64,000 nt of DNA from VAZQ01 sp034669045 (GCA_034669045.1 JAXDOD010000080.1:5102-69101); one strand, 5' to 3'; shown: positions 44,692 to 54,496, numbered from the stretch's first letter. Notes: generated by a model from the letters alone, not told the origin. A program made the numbers and translations.

Positions 44692-45912
44692 TCACTCCGC
44701 CGGCTGCGCCGCGCGCGACAATTGCTTCTCCACGCCGTTGACCAGAACCGCGATCGCCGCGGTCCCGATCACGAAGCCGAACGCGATGACCGCGGTGGCG
44801 CCGAGCACGAGGTCGAAGCCGCCGCGCCCATAGAGCACCGCGATGATCGACACCGCCGCGCCGGACACCAGGAAGGTGAGGAAGTAGCGCACCGCAAAGA
44901 CGCGTCCGCGCCAGGCGTCCGCGGTATAGCGTGCGATCACCAGATCGTTGACGGTCACCTGCGCGTAGCAGGCCGCGACCGCGACCGACAGCGCGAGCAC
45001 CAGCATCGGCCCCCGCGCATAGACCACCCAGACCAGGCCCGCGAATTGCAGTACCGCGACGGTCGCAAACAGCAGATGCAGCGGGACGCGCTCGACCAGC
45101 CGCCCGATCGCGAGCTGCGCCACCGCTCCGCACATGAAAATGAGCGTCGCGATGCCGCCGACCGCAATCAGCGACACGTCGAGCCCGAGCCGCTCGTCCA
45201 CGATCTTCGGCAGCGATACCGTCGCGATGTGGAACACGAGGCCGGCCGAAAGCGCGATCAGGATGAAAACGGCAAAGATCGCCGCGGCGAGCCGGGGCGC
45301 GAGCGTCACGTCCGCCGCGGAGCCGCGTTTCGCGGCGGCGCGCCTATCGTCGACGACGAACACAAGATAGAGCACGCCGGTCGCGAGGCACACGATCGCC
45401 GGAACGTAGAACGCACCGCGCCACCCGAGCGCATGGACCAGCGCGGCCGTGATGCCGGCGGCGAGCGCGACGCCGAGATTGCCGCACACGCCGTTGAACG
45501 CGAGCGAGCGCCCGCGCGAGGTCGCCTGCTCCAGCAGCATCGCGGTCCCGACCGGGTGGTAGATCGCCGCGAACATCCCGAGCGCCGTGAGCGCGACCGC
45601 AAGCATGACCAGATCGGGCGCCAGCGCCGCCGCCGCGAGCGCTAGGCCGCAGCCGAAATAGAACAGCGCCATCATGTTGCGCCGGCTCCAGTGGTCGCCG
45701 AGCCAGCCGGCCGGCAGCGAGAACACGCCGAAGGCGACGAAGGCGGGCGTGCCGAGCGCGATCAGTTCCGCATAGGTCCACTGATAGACCACGGCGAGCT
45801 CGATCACGACCGTCGCCAGGATCAGCATCACGTAGTGATCGAGCGCATGCGCCCAGTTGATGAAGCCGATCGAGATCCGCCGCGCGCGCGCGTCAGGCGA
45901 CAATGCGGACAT
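44692..45912 (-). CDS. MFS transporter
   Basis: This 406-residue protein of the major facilitator superfamily has about 12 hydrophobic helices, with GWLGDHWSRRNMM as the loop 2-3 signature and AAIYHPVGTAMLLEQA after it. The pattern resembles fosmidomycin-resistance/cyanate-type MFS members. The substrate is unknown and the gene is monocistronic. Confidence 0.9.
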   Translation of the reverse strand: MSALSPDARARRISIGFINWAHALDHYVMLILATVVIELAVVYQWTYAELIALGTPAFVAFGVFSLPAGWLGDHWSRRNMMALFYFGCGLALAAAALAPDLVMLAVALTALGMFAAIYHPVGTAMLLEQATSRGRSLAFNGVCGNLGVALAAGITAALVHALGWRGAFYVPAIVCLATGVLYLVFVVDDRRAAAKRGSAADVTLAPRLAAAIFAVFILIALSAGLVFHIATVSLPKIVDERLGLDVSLIAVGGIATLIFMCGAVAQLAIGRLVERVPLHLLFATVAVLQFAGLVWVVYARGPMLVLALSVAVAACYAQVTVNDLVIARYTADAWRGRVFAVRYFLTFLVSGAAVSIIAVLYGRGGFDLVLGATAVIAFGFVIGTAAIAVLVNGVEKQLSRAAQPAE

Positions 45913-45995
45913 GCTGGTCCTGGGGTTCCCGGATGCGGCGACTGCCGGTCTTATACCGCCTCGCGGCGAACTTCACCAATGCCGGCACGGTGCGA

Positions 45996-48653
45996 TTACC
46001 GGCCGTTGCGCCGCGCGATCCAGTCGTCAACCGCCGGCAACCCGCGTTCGATGAAATCCGCGTCCGCCAGGATCCGCTCCTGCGCGCGCGCCGCCGTGAT
46101 CCGGCTGCCGGAGGTTTCGTGCGCGGGGGCGAAATTCGCGAGTTCAGCGGCGCGCGCCGGGTCGGCGAACCCGCCGAGGAGGCCCGACGCGACGGTGTTG
46201 CGGTATGACGGACTCTGCTTCGCCGTGAGCGCGGCGAAATTTTCACGCACGAAGTCCCAGGCCAGCTCCCGGTGCGCGCCCGCCACCCAGCCAATGAGCG
46301 CAGGGATCATGCTGGTCGGCAGCTCGTCGGTGAGCGCGATCGCGAGGGTGTCGCGGGCAAGCGCCGGATCGCGGGCGCTGGCGAGCGCGGAATAGTAGCG
46401 CATGCGCTCGTCGGTATTGGTGGTCTTGCGGCCGAGCGCGAGCAGCATGTCATAGGTCGCGCGGTCCGCGGTGCGGCCGGCAAGATGGGTGACCGCCTCG
46501 CGCAGATCGGGCGTGAGCGAGGGCGGATCGCGCAGGAAGGCGGTGAACCGCCGCTTCGCTTCGGCGAGAACAGCCTCGTCGCCGAAATCGCCGAGCGCGC
46601 GGAGGAGCCGCGCGCGCAATAGCGTGCGGCTGCTTGCCTCGCCGGCGGAAGCCTGCCAGCCCAGCCCCGCGAACACCGGACCGAGCTTCGCGCGCGCATA
46701 GGCCCGGAACGGCGCCCTGCCCGGCCGGCCGCGCTCGAGATGGTTGATGCGGGCGAAGGTGCGCAGCACCTGCTCCCAGATCGCGCGGTTGTCGTCGTGC
46801 GCGATATGATCGACGAGTTCGAAGAACGCTTGCGGCGCGCCCTGTGCGGATTCGACCAGCGCCCAGGAATCCGCGAGCAGGTTGATGCGGTCCGCCGGCG
46901 CCATGGTGCCGATCGCGCGAGCGAGCGCGGCCGCGCTGGCCGCGTCATAGCGCACCCGGTAATAGCCGACGTCGCCGAGGTTGAGCTTGACCGGCTCGCC
47001 GCAGCGCCCGGCCGCGATCTCCGCCTGTCCGTCCAGCAGCACGATCTCGGCGGGCTGCGCGGCCCGCAAGGGACCGAGCACGACCGGGACCCGCCAGCGC
47101 TGCCGCGCCGCATCCGGATCACGGACGGAAAACCGCTCCTGCCGCAAGGTGATGCGCTGCTCCTCGCCGGCGCAGGTCGCCTCCGCGACGACGAGCGGCA
47201 CGCCGGCCTGCTCGGTGTAGGCGGCCGCGACCGAGGCCACCGGCTTGCCGGAGGCTGTCTCGAGCGCGCCCCAGAGATCGGCGGTGGTCGCGCTGGAATA
47301 GGCATGCCGCTGCATGTAGAGCCGGATGCCGGCGCGGAAAACGTCGGCGCCCAGATAGCTCTCCGCCATGCGGATCAGCGCCTGCCCCTTGCTGTAGGTG
47401 ATGATGTCGAACACCGCCATGGCCTCGGTCTCGTTGGCGACCGGCTGCTGGACCGGATGGCTGGTGCGGCGCGAATCCTCGGCCATCGCCGCCTGCTTAG
47501 CTCCGCTGCTGTTGAGCCAGCTCTCCCATTCCGGATGCAGGTGCTCGGCCGCCTTGAGCTGCATCCAGCTCGCGAAGCCCTCGTTGAGCCAGAGGTTGTC
47601 CCACCAGGCGGTGGTCACCAGGTTGCCGAACCACTGATGCGCCATCTCGTGCGCGAGGATGATGAAGATGCCGCGCTGCGCATCGAGCGAGCTGGTGGCG
47701 GAATCGAACAGCAGCCGGCTCTCGAAGAAGGTGATGCCGCCCCAGTTCTCCATGGCGCCGCCGAAGCCGCCCGGAACCGCGATCAGGTCGAGCTTGGGCA
47801 GCGGATATTTCACGCCGAAATAGTCGTTGAAGTATTTCAGCAGGTTGCTCGCCTGCTCGAGCGCATAGCGGCCGTTGCCGCTCTTGCCGCGCGTGGCGAC
47901 GACGCCGATGCTCACGCCTTCCGCCTCGCCGCTGAGCCGTTCGAGTTCGCCGGCGGCGAGCACGAACAGGTAGCTCGACATTTTCGGCGTGCGCGCGAAC
48001 CATACGCGCTTGAGGCCGCCGCCGACCCCGGCCTCGCGCGCGACCGGCATGTTGGAGACGGCGAGGAAATTCTCCGGGACTGTGACCGCCAGATCGAAGC
48101 TGGCCTTGAACGCCGGTTCGTCCCAGGACGGAAAGATGCGACGCGCATCCGCCGGTTCGAGATGGCTGGAGATCATCCGCTTGCGGCCTTCCGCGGTGGG
48201 ATAATCCACCATGAAGAGGCCGCGTCCGAACCGGTTGATCTGCGCGGAAAAGGCGATCTGGAGCTTGTGACGTCCGGCGGCGGCCTTGCCCGGGAACGTC
48301 AGCACCACGGTCTGCGCCGGCGCATCCACCGTGATGTCGCTCGCCGGCCCGATGCCCTCGATCGAGGCCGATGTGATGGCGATGCTCACCGCGTTGAGCA
48401 CCAGACGGTCGGTCGCCTCCAGCACCTCGATGTCGATCGTCTCCGATCCGATCAGCGCGAGCGTCTCGAGATCGGGTTTGAGGTCGAGCGCGTAATGGAT
48501 CGGCACCACCGTCTTCGGCAGTTTTCCCGGCGTCGCCGTGAACGAAAACGTGGGTTCGGCGGACGCGCCCGCCGTGAGCAGCGTCACCGCCAGCAGCCAC
48601 GCCGACAGCAGCGATGCCGACAGCCGTGCGGCGCGGTCGAAGATAGACGTCAT
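45996..48653 (-). CDS. M1 family metallo-aminopeptidase, exported
   Basis: This 885-residue zinc aminopeptidase of the M1 (PepN/ERAP) family has a signal peptide (about 1-32, ending TAGASAE), the substrate motif GGAMEN (about 298-303) and HEMAHQW with the second zinc-ligand Glu 18 residues on (His335, His339, Glu358; NEGFASWMQ). An ERAP1-like C-terminal helical domain follows. It trims N-terminal residues from peptides in the periplasm. The start at 48653 opens the signal peptide; the upstream extension is not coding. Confidence 0.94.
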   Translation of the reverse strand: MTSIFDRAARLSASLLSAWLLAVTLLTAGASAEPTFSFTATPGKLPKTVVPIHYALDLKPDLETLALIGSETIDIEVLEATDRLVLNAVSIAITSASIEGIGPASDITVDAPAQTVVLTFPGKAAAGRHKLQIAFSAQINRFGRGLFMVDYPTAEGRKRMISSHLEPADARRIFPSWDEPAFKASFDLAVTVPENFLAVSNMPVAREAGVGGGLKRVWFARTPKMSSYLFVLAAGELERLSGEAEGVSIGVVATRGKSGNGRYALEQASNLLKYFNDYFGVKYPLPKLDLIAVPGGFGGAMENWGGITFFESRLLFDSATSSLDAQRGIFIILAHEMAHQWFGNLVTTAWWDNLWLNEGFASWMQLKAAEHLHPEWESWLNSSGAKQAAMAEDSRRTSHPVQQPVANETEAMAVFDIITYSKGQALIRMAESYLGADVFRAGIRLYMQRHAYSSATTADLWGALETASGKPVASVAAAYTEQAGVPLVVAEATCAGEEQRITLRQERFSVRDPDAARQRWRVPVVLGPLRAAQPAEIVLLDGQAEIAAGRCGEPVKLNLGDVGYYRVRYDAASAAALARAIGTMAPADRINLLADSWALVESAQGAPQAFFELVDHIAHDDNRAIWEQVLRTFARINHLERGRPGRAPFRAYARAKLGPVFAGLGWQASAGEASSRTLLRARLLRALGDFGDEAVLAEAKRRFTAFLRDPPSLTPDLREAVTHLAGRTADRATYDMLLALGRKTTNTDERMRYYSALASARDPALARDTLAIALTDELPTSMIPALIGWVAGAHRELAWDFVRENFAALTAKQSPSYRNTVASGLLGGFADPARAAELANFAPAHETSGSRITAARAQERILADADFIERGLPAVDDWIARRNGR

Positions 48654-48817
48654 GGCATCACCGTTGCTGCTCGCGGGCAAATCGCCTGTGCCCGCCCAGA
48701 CACAATGCGCAGGAATTCCGGCGAAAAATAGAGCTTCCACTTGCGGTTGCGCGAACTGCCCGTTTCTATAGGACAGTCGTTCGGTCCTCGCCAAGTGCTT
48801 CTTCCCGGGGGCGTCCG

Positions 48818-49546
48818 GTGAATGTCGTCGGTGGCGTACGCGCTGCGTTGGTTGCGGCGGTCGGAATGCTTTGTGGCGTGAGCTGCGCGCTCGCCGAGAG
48901 CGCGGACGACCAATGGTACGACGACCGCTTCCTCATGTTCGGCGGCTTCGATCTCTGGCGCGGCGGGGGCTTCGCACACGGCGGAATGCTGTGGTCGCCG
49001 GAGGGACTCGGCCGCGAGGGGTTCTCCCTCAAGCTCCTGCTTGGCGCCGGCCGTTATCGCTATCGTTCCGGCACCGCCGGGATCACGGCCAGTCAGACGA
49101 TTGCGGCGGCGATGCCGGGCTGGCGCTTCAAGGGCGATCAGTTCGAATTGCTTGTCGCCGCCGGGCTGGATGTACAGGAGCATCGTTTCGTTCCCGAAGA
49201 CCCCGGCAACCGGCTGCGCGGAACCCATTACGGAGTGCGTGTCGGCGCCGACCTCTGGTTCCAGCCGCAACACTGGCTGATGGCCGCGGCCTCGGTATCG
49301 GCGTCGAGCATCGGCACCAGTGTCTGGAGCCGGGTCGCGCTCGGCACCCGTTTCCTCGACCTCGCCTGGGTCGGTCCGGAATTTCTGGCAGCCGGCGACG
49401 AGACCTACCGCCAATTCCGGATCGGGATGCACGTGACCTCGTTGCGGACGGGACCGCTCGAATGGTCCGCGGGCATCGGCTACGTGCGCGATTCCGACCA
49501 GCGGAGCGGCGCCTATGGGCGCATCGGGATGCTGACGCGGCAGTAG
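48818..49546 (+). CDS. Cellulose biosynthesis protein BcsS-like
   Basis: This 242-residue protein has a signal peptide (about 1-26) and a beta-barrel-like pattern (FLMFGGFDLWRGGGFAHGGMLWSP, GREGFSLKLLLGAGRYRY) that matches the BcsS family, often next to cellulose synthase genes in alphaproteobacteria. No bcs genes lie nearby. It starts at a GTG. It probably resides in the outer membrane. Confidence 0.75.
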   Translation: MNVVGGVRAALVAAVGMLCGVSCALAESADDQWYDDRFLMFGGFDLWRGGGFAHGGMLWSPEGLGREGFSLKLLLGAGRYRYRSGTAGITASQTIAAAMPGWRFKGDQFELLVAAGLDVQEHRFVPEDPGNRLRGTHYGVRVGADLWFQPQHWLMAAASVSASSIGTSVWSRVALGTRFLDLAWVGPEFLAAGDETYRQFRIGMHVTSLRTGPLEWSAGIGYVRDSDQRSGAYGRIGMLTRQ

Positions 49547-49549
49547 AAT

Positions 49550-50692
49550 TCAATCCAACGTTCGCCGGAAGCGCGTCACCGCGATGCTCATCGCGATCAG
49601 CATCAGGCCGGCCATGGCGAGCGTGTCGTAGTGCAGGTCGGCCAGCGTCGCGCCCTTGAGCATGATCGAGCGCACGATGCGCAGATAGTGGGTGAGCGGG
49701 AGGAATTCGCCGATCCACTGCGCCCACGACGGCATGCCGGCGAATGGGAACATGAAGCCGGAGAGCATGATGTTGGGCAGGAAGAACATCATGGACATCT
49801 GCATCGCCTGGAGCTGGTTCTGCGCCAGCGTCGAGAACGTGTAGCCGACCGAAAGATTGGTGGTGATGAACAGCGTGCTCAGCAAGGCCAGCAGCAGAAG
49901 ACTGCCGAGCAGCGGCACGCCGAACAGGCCGATGCCGAGTCCGATGATCAGGCTCGCCTGCACGAAGCCGACCATGATGTAGGGAACGATCTTGCCGAGC
50001 ATGATCTCGATCGGCGTGATCGGCATCGAGAGCAGGCTCTCCATCGTGCCGCGCTCGATCTCGCGCGTCACCGAGAGCGCCGTGAAGATCAGCATGGTCA
50101 TGGTCAGGATGGTGCCGACCAGACCCGGCACGATGTTGAGCGAGCTGTCGCCGGTCGGATTGTAGCGGGCATGGGTGCGGACCTCGAACGGCAGCGTGCC
50201 GCCGTCGGGAATCGAGCGGTCGTGCGTCAGCGCGGTCGCCACCACCTGGCTCAGCGCCGAGATCGCCGACCCCGAGGCGACCGGATCGGTGGCGTCGGCC
50301 GCGACCAGCAGCGCCGGCCGATCGCCGCGCCGCACCGCGCGCTCGAAATTGACCGGGATCTCGACCGCGAACAGCACCGCGCCGGTGGCGAGCAGCCGGT
50401 CGAACTCCGCTTCGTCGGTCGCCACATGCGTGATCTTGAAATACCGGGTGTTCTCGAGCGCGCGCAGGATCGAGCGGCCGAGATCGCTCTGCTCCTGCAG
50501 CAGCACCGCGGTCGGCAGGTTGCGCGGATTGGTGTTGATGGCGTAGCCGAACAGGATGAGCTGCATCAGCGGGATCATGATGATCATCGCGAACGAGACG
50601 CGGTCGCGCTTGAGCTGGATGAACTCCTTCACCAGCATCGCCCAGGTTCTGCGCCGGAAGCCGCCGGAATCGGATCGCGCGGACACGGTCAT
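49550..50692 (-). CDS. ABC-2 type efflux permease
   Basis: The 380-residue permease has an N-terminal membrane helix (FAMIIMIPLMQLILFGYAINT), a large periplasmic region (to about 175), and five helices at the C-terminus, the layout of YhhJ/YbhR-like ABC-2 exporters. TREIERGTMESLLSMPITPIEIMLGK is the typical coupling segment. It overlaps the ATPase gene by 4 nt and is the last gene of the four-gene efflux operon. Confidence 0.93.
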   Translation of the reverse strand: MTVSARSDSGGFRRRTWAMLVKEFIQLKRDRVSFAMIIMIPLMQLILFGYAINTNPRNLPTAVLLQEQSDLGRSILRALENTRYFKITHVATDEAEFDRLLATGAVLFAVEIPVNFERAVRRGDRPALLVAADATDPVASGSAISALSQVVATALTHDRSIPDGGTLPFEVRTHARYNPTGDSSLNIVPGLVGTILTMTMLIFTALSVTREIERGTMESLLSMPITPIEIMLGKIVPYIMVGFVQASLIIGLGIGLFGVPLLGSLLLLALLSTLFITTNLSVGYTFSTLAQNQLQAMQMSMMFFLPNIMLSGFMFPFAGMPSWAQWIGEFLPLTHYLRIVRSIMLKGATLADLHYDTLAMAGLMLIAMSIAVTRFRRTLD

Positions 50693-51630
50693 TGGAAATT
50701 GTCCTGCGCCCTGGCCAGGAGGTCGATGAAGACGTCCTCGAGCGAGGGTCGCGAGCGCGTCCAGACCAGCCCCGGCCGCGCGCGATAGGGCGCAATGGCC
50801 GCGTCCAGCACGGCCTCGTCGCGGCCCGAAACGTGCAAGCTGGTGCCGAACGGCACGACCATGTCGACGCCCGGGAGCTTTTCCAGTTCGCCCGCAAGCT
50901 GCAGGAGGTTTTCGCCGTTGGACGCGCTGACCTCATAGGTGGTGAGGTGCGATTGCGCGACCACCTCAGACACCGTGCCATGCACGAGCAGCACGCCATA
51001 GGCGATATAGGCGATCTCGTGACAGCGCTCGGCCTCGTCCATGTAGTGGGTCGAGACCAGGACGGTGAGACCTTTGGCGGCGAGCGCGTGGATCTCGTTC
51101 CAGAAGTCGCGCCGCGCCTTGGGATCGACGCCGGCCGTGGGTTCGTCGAGCAGCAGGAGCTGCGGGTTCGGCAGCGTGCAGGCGCCGAGCGCGAGCCGCT
51201 GCTTCCAGCCGCCCGAAAGCTCGCCCGCGAGCTGCGCCTCGCGCCCGGAAAGCCCCAGCCGTTCCACCATCTCGCGCGCCGCCTGGACCGGATGCGGCAG
51301 CCCGTAGAGCCGCGCGACGAATTCTAGGTTCTCGCGCACCGACAGGTCCTGGTAGAGGCTGAAGCGCTGCGTCATGTAGCCGACGTGGCGCTTGATCTCG
51401 CCCGCCTGCGTGCGGATGTCGTAGCCGAGACAGGTGCCCTCGCCCTCGTCGGGTGTCAGCAGCCCGGTCAGCATGCGGATGGTCGTGGTCTTGCCCGAGC
51501 CGTTGGGGCCGAGGAAGCCGTAGATCGTGCCGCGCCGGACCTGCATCGAGAGATTGCGCACGACCGGGCGGCCGCCGAAGCGCTTGGTCAGGCCGTGCAC
51601 GTCGATCGCGATGTCGGGCGCCGTCGTCAC
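50689..51630 (-). CDS. ABC transporter ATP-binding protein
   Basis: This 313-residue ATPase has Walker A GPNGSGKTT, signature LSGGWKQRLALG and Walker B LLLLDEPTAGVDP. A C-terminal extension fits the DrrA/YbhF class that works with ABC-2 permeases. It overlaps both neighbours by 4 nt, showing tight coupling. Confidence 0.95.
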   Translation of the reverse strand: MTTAPDIAIDVHGLTKRFGGRPVVRNLSMQVRRGTIYGFLGPNGSGKTTTIRMLTGLLTPDEGEGTCLGYDIRTQAGEIKRHVGYMTQRFSLYQDLSVRENLEFVARLYGLPHPVQAAREMVERLGLSGREAQLAGELSGGWKQRLALGACTLPNPQLLLLDEPTAGVDPKARRDFWNEIHALAAKGLTVLVSTHYMDEAERCHEIAYIAYGVLLVHGTVSEVVAQSHLTTYEVSASNGENLLQLAGELEKLPGVDMVVPFGTSLHVSGRDEAVLDAAIAPYRARPGLVWTRSRPSLEDVFIDLLARAQDNFQ

Positions 51631-52412
51631 CGCGCCGCTCCTTCGCCCGCCAGCGTCACGCTCACCGGCTGCCCCACGCGCAGGCGCTCGGGCTGTTCGG
51701 GCCGCGCCTCGATCATGAAGACCAGCTTGGTGCGCTCCTCGCGGCTGTAGATCACCGGCGGCGTGAACTCGGCGCTGCGCGCGATGAAACTGATCTTTGC
51801 GGTGAGATCGCCGGCGCAGCCGTCGCAGTGGATATTCACCACGGCGCCGATCTTGAGCTGCGGCAGCTTGGCCTCGCTCACGTAGAATCGGACCTTGAAA
51901 TTGCCCGGCGGCAGCAGCGCCACCACCGGCCGGTTCGCCGGCACCATTTCGCCGGCGCGGAAATAGATCTGCTCGACCGAGCCCTCGACCGGGCTGAACA
52001 TCTTGCGGCGCGCGAGCCGCGTCTGCGCGGAGTTGAGCCGCGCCTGCGCGGTCCGCAGGGCGGCTTCGGCGTCCTCGACGGCCTTCTGCGTGCCGGCGTT
52101 CGACCTCAGCAGGGTGATGGCGCGGTCGTAGGCCGCCTGCGCGTTCTTGACCGCGGCTTCCTGCACCTGCAGATCGGCAAGCTGCAGGTCGGCATCCAGG
52201 TTGAACAGCGGCGCGCGCTGCGTGACCTGCTCGCCCTCGCGCACCGCCAGCATCTCGATGCGGCCGGCCTCGTCGGGGCCGACGAAGATCAGGTCGGCCT
52301 CGACCCAGCCCTGGTATGCCGGCGGCTTGCCCTCGTTGCAGCCCGCCAGCGCCAAGGCCGCGGCGAGCGCCATGGCTGCAACAGCGGCGGCGGCGATGCG
52401 GCGGCCGGTCAT
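51627..52412 (-). CDS. HlyD-family periplasmic adaptor (lipoprotein)
   Basis: This 261-residue membrane-fusion protein has a lipobox LALAGC (about 19-24), a coiled-coil hairpin (ADLQVQEAAVKNAQAAYDRAI to ARRKMFSPVEG), and a barrel domain (RAGEMVPANRPVVALLPPG). With the ABC-2 pump it forms an export path across the envelope (YbhG-like). It overlaps the ATPase and tetR genes by 4 nt. Confidence 0.92.
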   Translation of the reverse strand: MTGRRIAAAAVAAMALAAALALAGCNEGKPPAYQGWVEADLIFVGPDEAGRIEMLAVREGEQVTQRAPLFNLDADLQLADLQVQEAAVKNAQAAYDRAITLLRSNAGTQKAVEDAEAALRTAQARLNSAQTRLARRKMFSPVEGSVEQIYFRAGEMVPANRPVVALLPPGNFKVRFYVSEAKLPQLKIGAVVNIHCDGCAGDLTAKISFIARSAEFTPPVIYSREERTKLVFMIEARPEQPERLRVGQPVSVTLAGEGAAR

Positions 52413-53092
52413 GACGCGTTCCTTTCGCCGAACAGGATGTCGATATGGGCGCGCAGGAGCTCGCGCACGTCGAGCGGAGCGAAACGGTCGAACAGGCCGT
52501 TCCAGACCAGCGCGACCATGGCGGGCGCGATCAGGAGCTGCGGGAAGCGCGCCAGCGCGTCATTGGGCAACTCGCCGCGGGCGGCGGCGCCCGTCATCAG
52601 CGCGCGCATGATGGGCGTCACGCGCTCGATCACCTCGTGGTAGTAAAACTCGGCGAGTTTCGGGAAGCGCGGCCCCTCGGAGATGATCAGCCGGATCACG
52701 TCCTTGCGGCGCGTGCCGAAGATCTCGCGCACGAAGATTTCCGCGATGGCCTCCGCCACGACGCGCGCCGGCATGCCGGCCATGGGCGCGGCTTCGAGCG
52801 CGCCGACGACGGGGCTCAGCATGGTGCGCACCAGTTCCTGAAACAGGCTCTCCTTGTCGCGGAAGTACAGATAGATCGTACCCTTGGCGATGCCGGCGCG
52901 CCGGGCGACGTCGTCGAGCCGCGCCGCCGCAAAGCCGCTCGCGGAAAACTCGTCGAGCGCGGCCGTCAGGATCGCCTCGCGCCGCTGCGCCTGGCGTTCC
53001 GCACGCGGCCGCGGGCGCGGCTGCTGCGAAGCTGCGCGCTTGCGCGGTGTCGGCGCCGGCCGGGCCACTTTTCTGGTCGCGCTGGTCGCCAT
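52409..53092 (-). CDS. TetR/AcrR family transcriptional repressor
   Basis: This 227-residue regulator has a basic, Arg/Pro-rich N-terminus, a helix-turn-helix (RLDDVARRAGIAKGTIYLYFRDKESLF) and a C-terminal ligand domain like CerR/AcrR types. It heads the operon it probably controls. The palindrome at 53111-53128, just before its start, is the likely operator. It resembles E. coli YbiH (CecR) with YbhGFSR by arrangement. Confidence 0.93.
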   Translation of the reverse strand: MATSATRKVARPAPTPRKRAASQQPRPRPRAERQAQRREAILTAALDEFSASGFAAARLDDVARRAGIAKGTIYLYFRDKESLFQELVRTMLSPVVGALEAAPMAGMPARVVAEAIAEIFVREIFGTRRKDVIRLIISEGPRFPKLAEFYYHEVIERVTPIMRALMTGAAARGELPNDALARFPQLLIAPAMVALVWNGLFDRFAPLDVRELLRAHIDILFGERNAS

Positions 53093-53110
53093 GGGGTCCT
53101 TGGAAAAATC

Positions 53111-53128
53111 TGACTGACTGGTCAGTCA
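53111..53128. promoter_or_regulatory. TetR operator
   Basis: TGACTGACTGGTCAGTCA has perfect 8-bp arms (TGACTGAC and GTCAGTCA) around a 2-bp centre and lies 18 bp before the tetR start. The GACTGACTGGTCAGTC core is typical of TetR-family autoregulation. Confidence 0.8.
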
Positions 53129-53190
53129 TTATTGCAGGATCAAGCCCCGTTCGCAAGCGGCGCGGAGAGGTCATTGAACGGGCAGTGATG

Positions 53191-53322
53191 GCTCCCGGAT
53201 ATCGCTTCGCTCATCCGGGCTACGCGCTTGAGCCGCACGTGTCCCGGACGCGGTGCAGCGCGCAGCACTTGCGCAGCGGTGCACCGCAGAGCCGGACCGC
53301 CACACACCGGGATTGGAACGGT
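53191..53322. repeat. Dispersed repeats (two types in tandem)
   Basis: 53191-53226 repeats the GCTTCGCTCATCCGGGCTAC arm also found at 44670. 53237-53322 (starting CACGTGTCCCGGACGCGGTG) is nearly identical for about 85 bp to 54789-54874. This explains most of the 274-bp gap. Confidence 0.75.
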
Positions 53323-53402
53323 TGGCACCTGTGCCTAAAAGGGGAGGAGCAGATCGCCGTTGCCGCACCGGTGTGACTCCGCGCGCCAGCGATCAAGCCT
53401 CC

Positions 53403-53840
53403 TCACCGCGCCGGAAGCGCCTGCGGCACTTCCGGTGCGTCGCTGGTGTCGGAAAAGACCTCGTCGCGGATCAGCCGTTCGGTCACCTCCTGCAGGTAGG
53501 AGCGCAGCTCCGCCTCGAGCTGCCTGAACTCGGGCCAGAGCACCGTTTCCATGAAGCTCCTCGGCAGCCGCACCATCACGGTCGTGCGGCGTTGCCGATG
53601 ATGGCGGTAGGGAGCGAGGCCATAGCGACGGCAGAGCGCCATGAACAGCAGCCGCGCCCACGGGTCGGCGATGGAGAATTGCATCTCGGTCGGGCTCTCG
53701 CGGCGACCCTCCTCGGCGAGCCGGGCGCGGATGCGCCCGAGCGCGGCCTCGGCGGCATCGCGCTCGCCCAGGGTGCCGGCGCCCGCGAACAGCGCCTCGA
53801 TCTTGCGCAACTTGTCGCGCAGTCGCGTGTCGGTAACCAT
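53403..53840 (-). CDS. Conserved hypothetical protein (DUF2786-like N-terminus)
   Basis: The 145-residue protein begins with a short helical segment (RLRDKLRKIEALFAGAGTLGERDAAEAALGRIRARL) resembling the DUF2786 unit, followed by FSIADPWARLLFMALCRRYGLAPYRHHRQRRTTVMV and a helical tail. It is conserved in Bradyrhizobiaceae and has no known function. Confidence 0.7.
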   Translation of the reverse strand: MVTDTRLRDKLRKIEALFAGAGTLGERDAAEAALGRIRARLAEEGRRESPTEMQFSIADPWARLLFMALCRRYGLAPYRHHRQRRTTVMVRLPRSFMETVLWPEFRQLEAELRSYLQEVTERLIRDEVFSDTSDAPEVPQALPAR

Positions 53841-53951
53841 GGCCGCCCGTTGTTGAATGAGCGGGCGATCCCAACATCGTCACCGGCGCGCGTCAACCGG
53901 CGGCGCGTCCATGTCACCAGCAATTCGCGTGGCCAGGCGGCGGCCTGCCTC

Positions 53952-54329
53952 TCAGCCCTTGCCGTCGCAGACGAAGGCGCGGATCACGCAGTCCTTGCCG
54001 CCGTGGCGGTAGCATTGCCGCAGCGCCGTATTCTGGGCCGGCCCGAGCCGCGCGGCGGCGGCGAAACCGAAGGCGCCGCAGGCGTTGCGGCCGTCGATCG
54101 CGAGCGCGGCGCAGTTGCGGTTCATGGCGGTCACGACCTTGCAGTCGCCCGTGCACTTGTCGAGCGCGGCCGTGCGCGCGGCCTGCTCCTTGGTGAAATC
54201 GTAGGCGAAGCCGTAGGCGCCGCACGGCCCGATCGCGAGCGCGCCTGCGGCATGCGTCGTCGCGATGCCGGCAAGCAGGATGCCGCCTGCCAGGAGCGCA
54301 AGCGCCATGGTCGGTCTGAATGTCGTCAT
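53952..54329 (-). CDS. Secreted DUF4189-type protein
   Basis: This 125-residue exported protein (signal about 1-28, ATTHAAG) has two CxAxGFAYxxxxxxAAxxxALxxC units (CGAYGFAYDFTKEQAARTAALDKC, CGAFGFAAAARLGPAQNTALRQC), the DUF4189 pattern with conserved Cys pairs. The function is unknown. It is divergent from a shorter relative at 54497. Confidence 0.78.
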   Translation of the reverse strand: MTTFRPTMALALLAGGILLAGIATTHAAGALAIGPCGAYGFAYDFTKEQAARTAALDKCTGDCKVVTAMNRNCAALAIDGRNACGAFGFAAAARLGPAQNTALRQCYRHGGKDCVIRAFVCDGKG

Positions 54330-54496
54330 AAGAGCCCCTCCCCCGAGGAACGGGCTCACGCTAGCGAGGAAGCGTTGCGACTTGGTGAACGGGTTCCAGG
54401 CGGCCGCGGGGCCACCCTGCCCGGCGGGCCGACCATTGGCATTTCGAGGGAAAAACGCGCTATGCTGCCGTCGCGGGGCCGCAACAGGAGAGCGAT

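Noticed and set aside
46740..48731. 663-codon plus-strand frame
   Set aside because: Antisense to the M1 aminopeptidase gene, which has all catalytic motifs.
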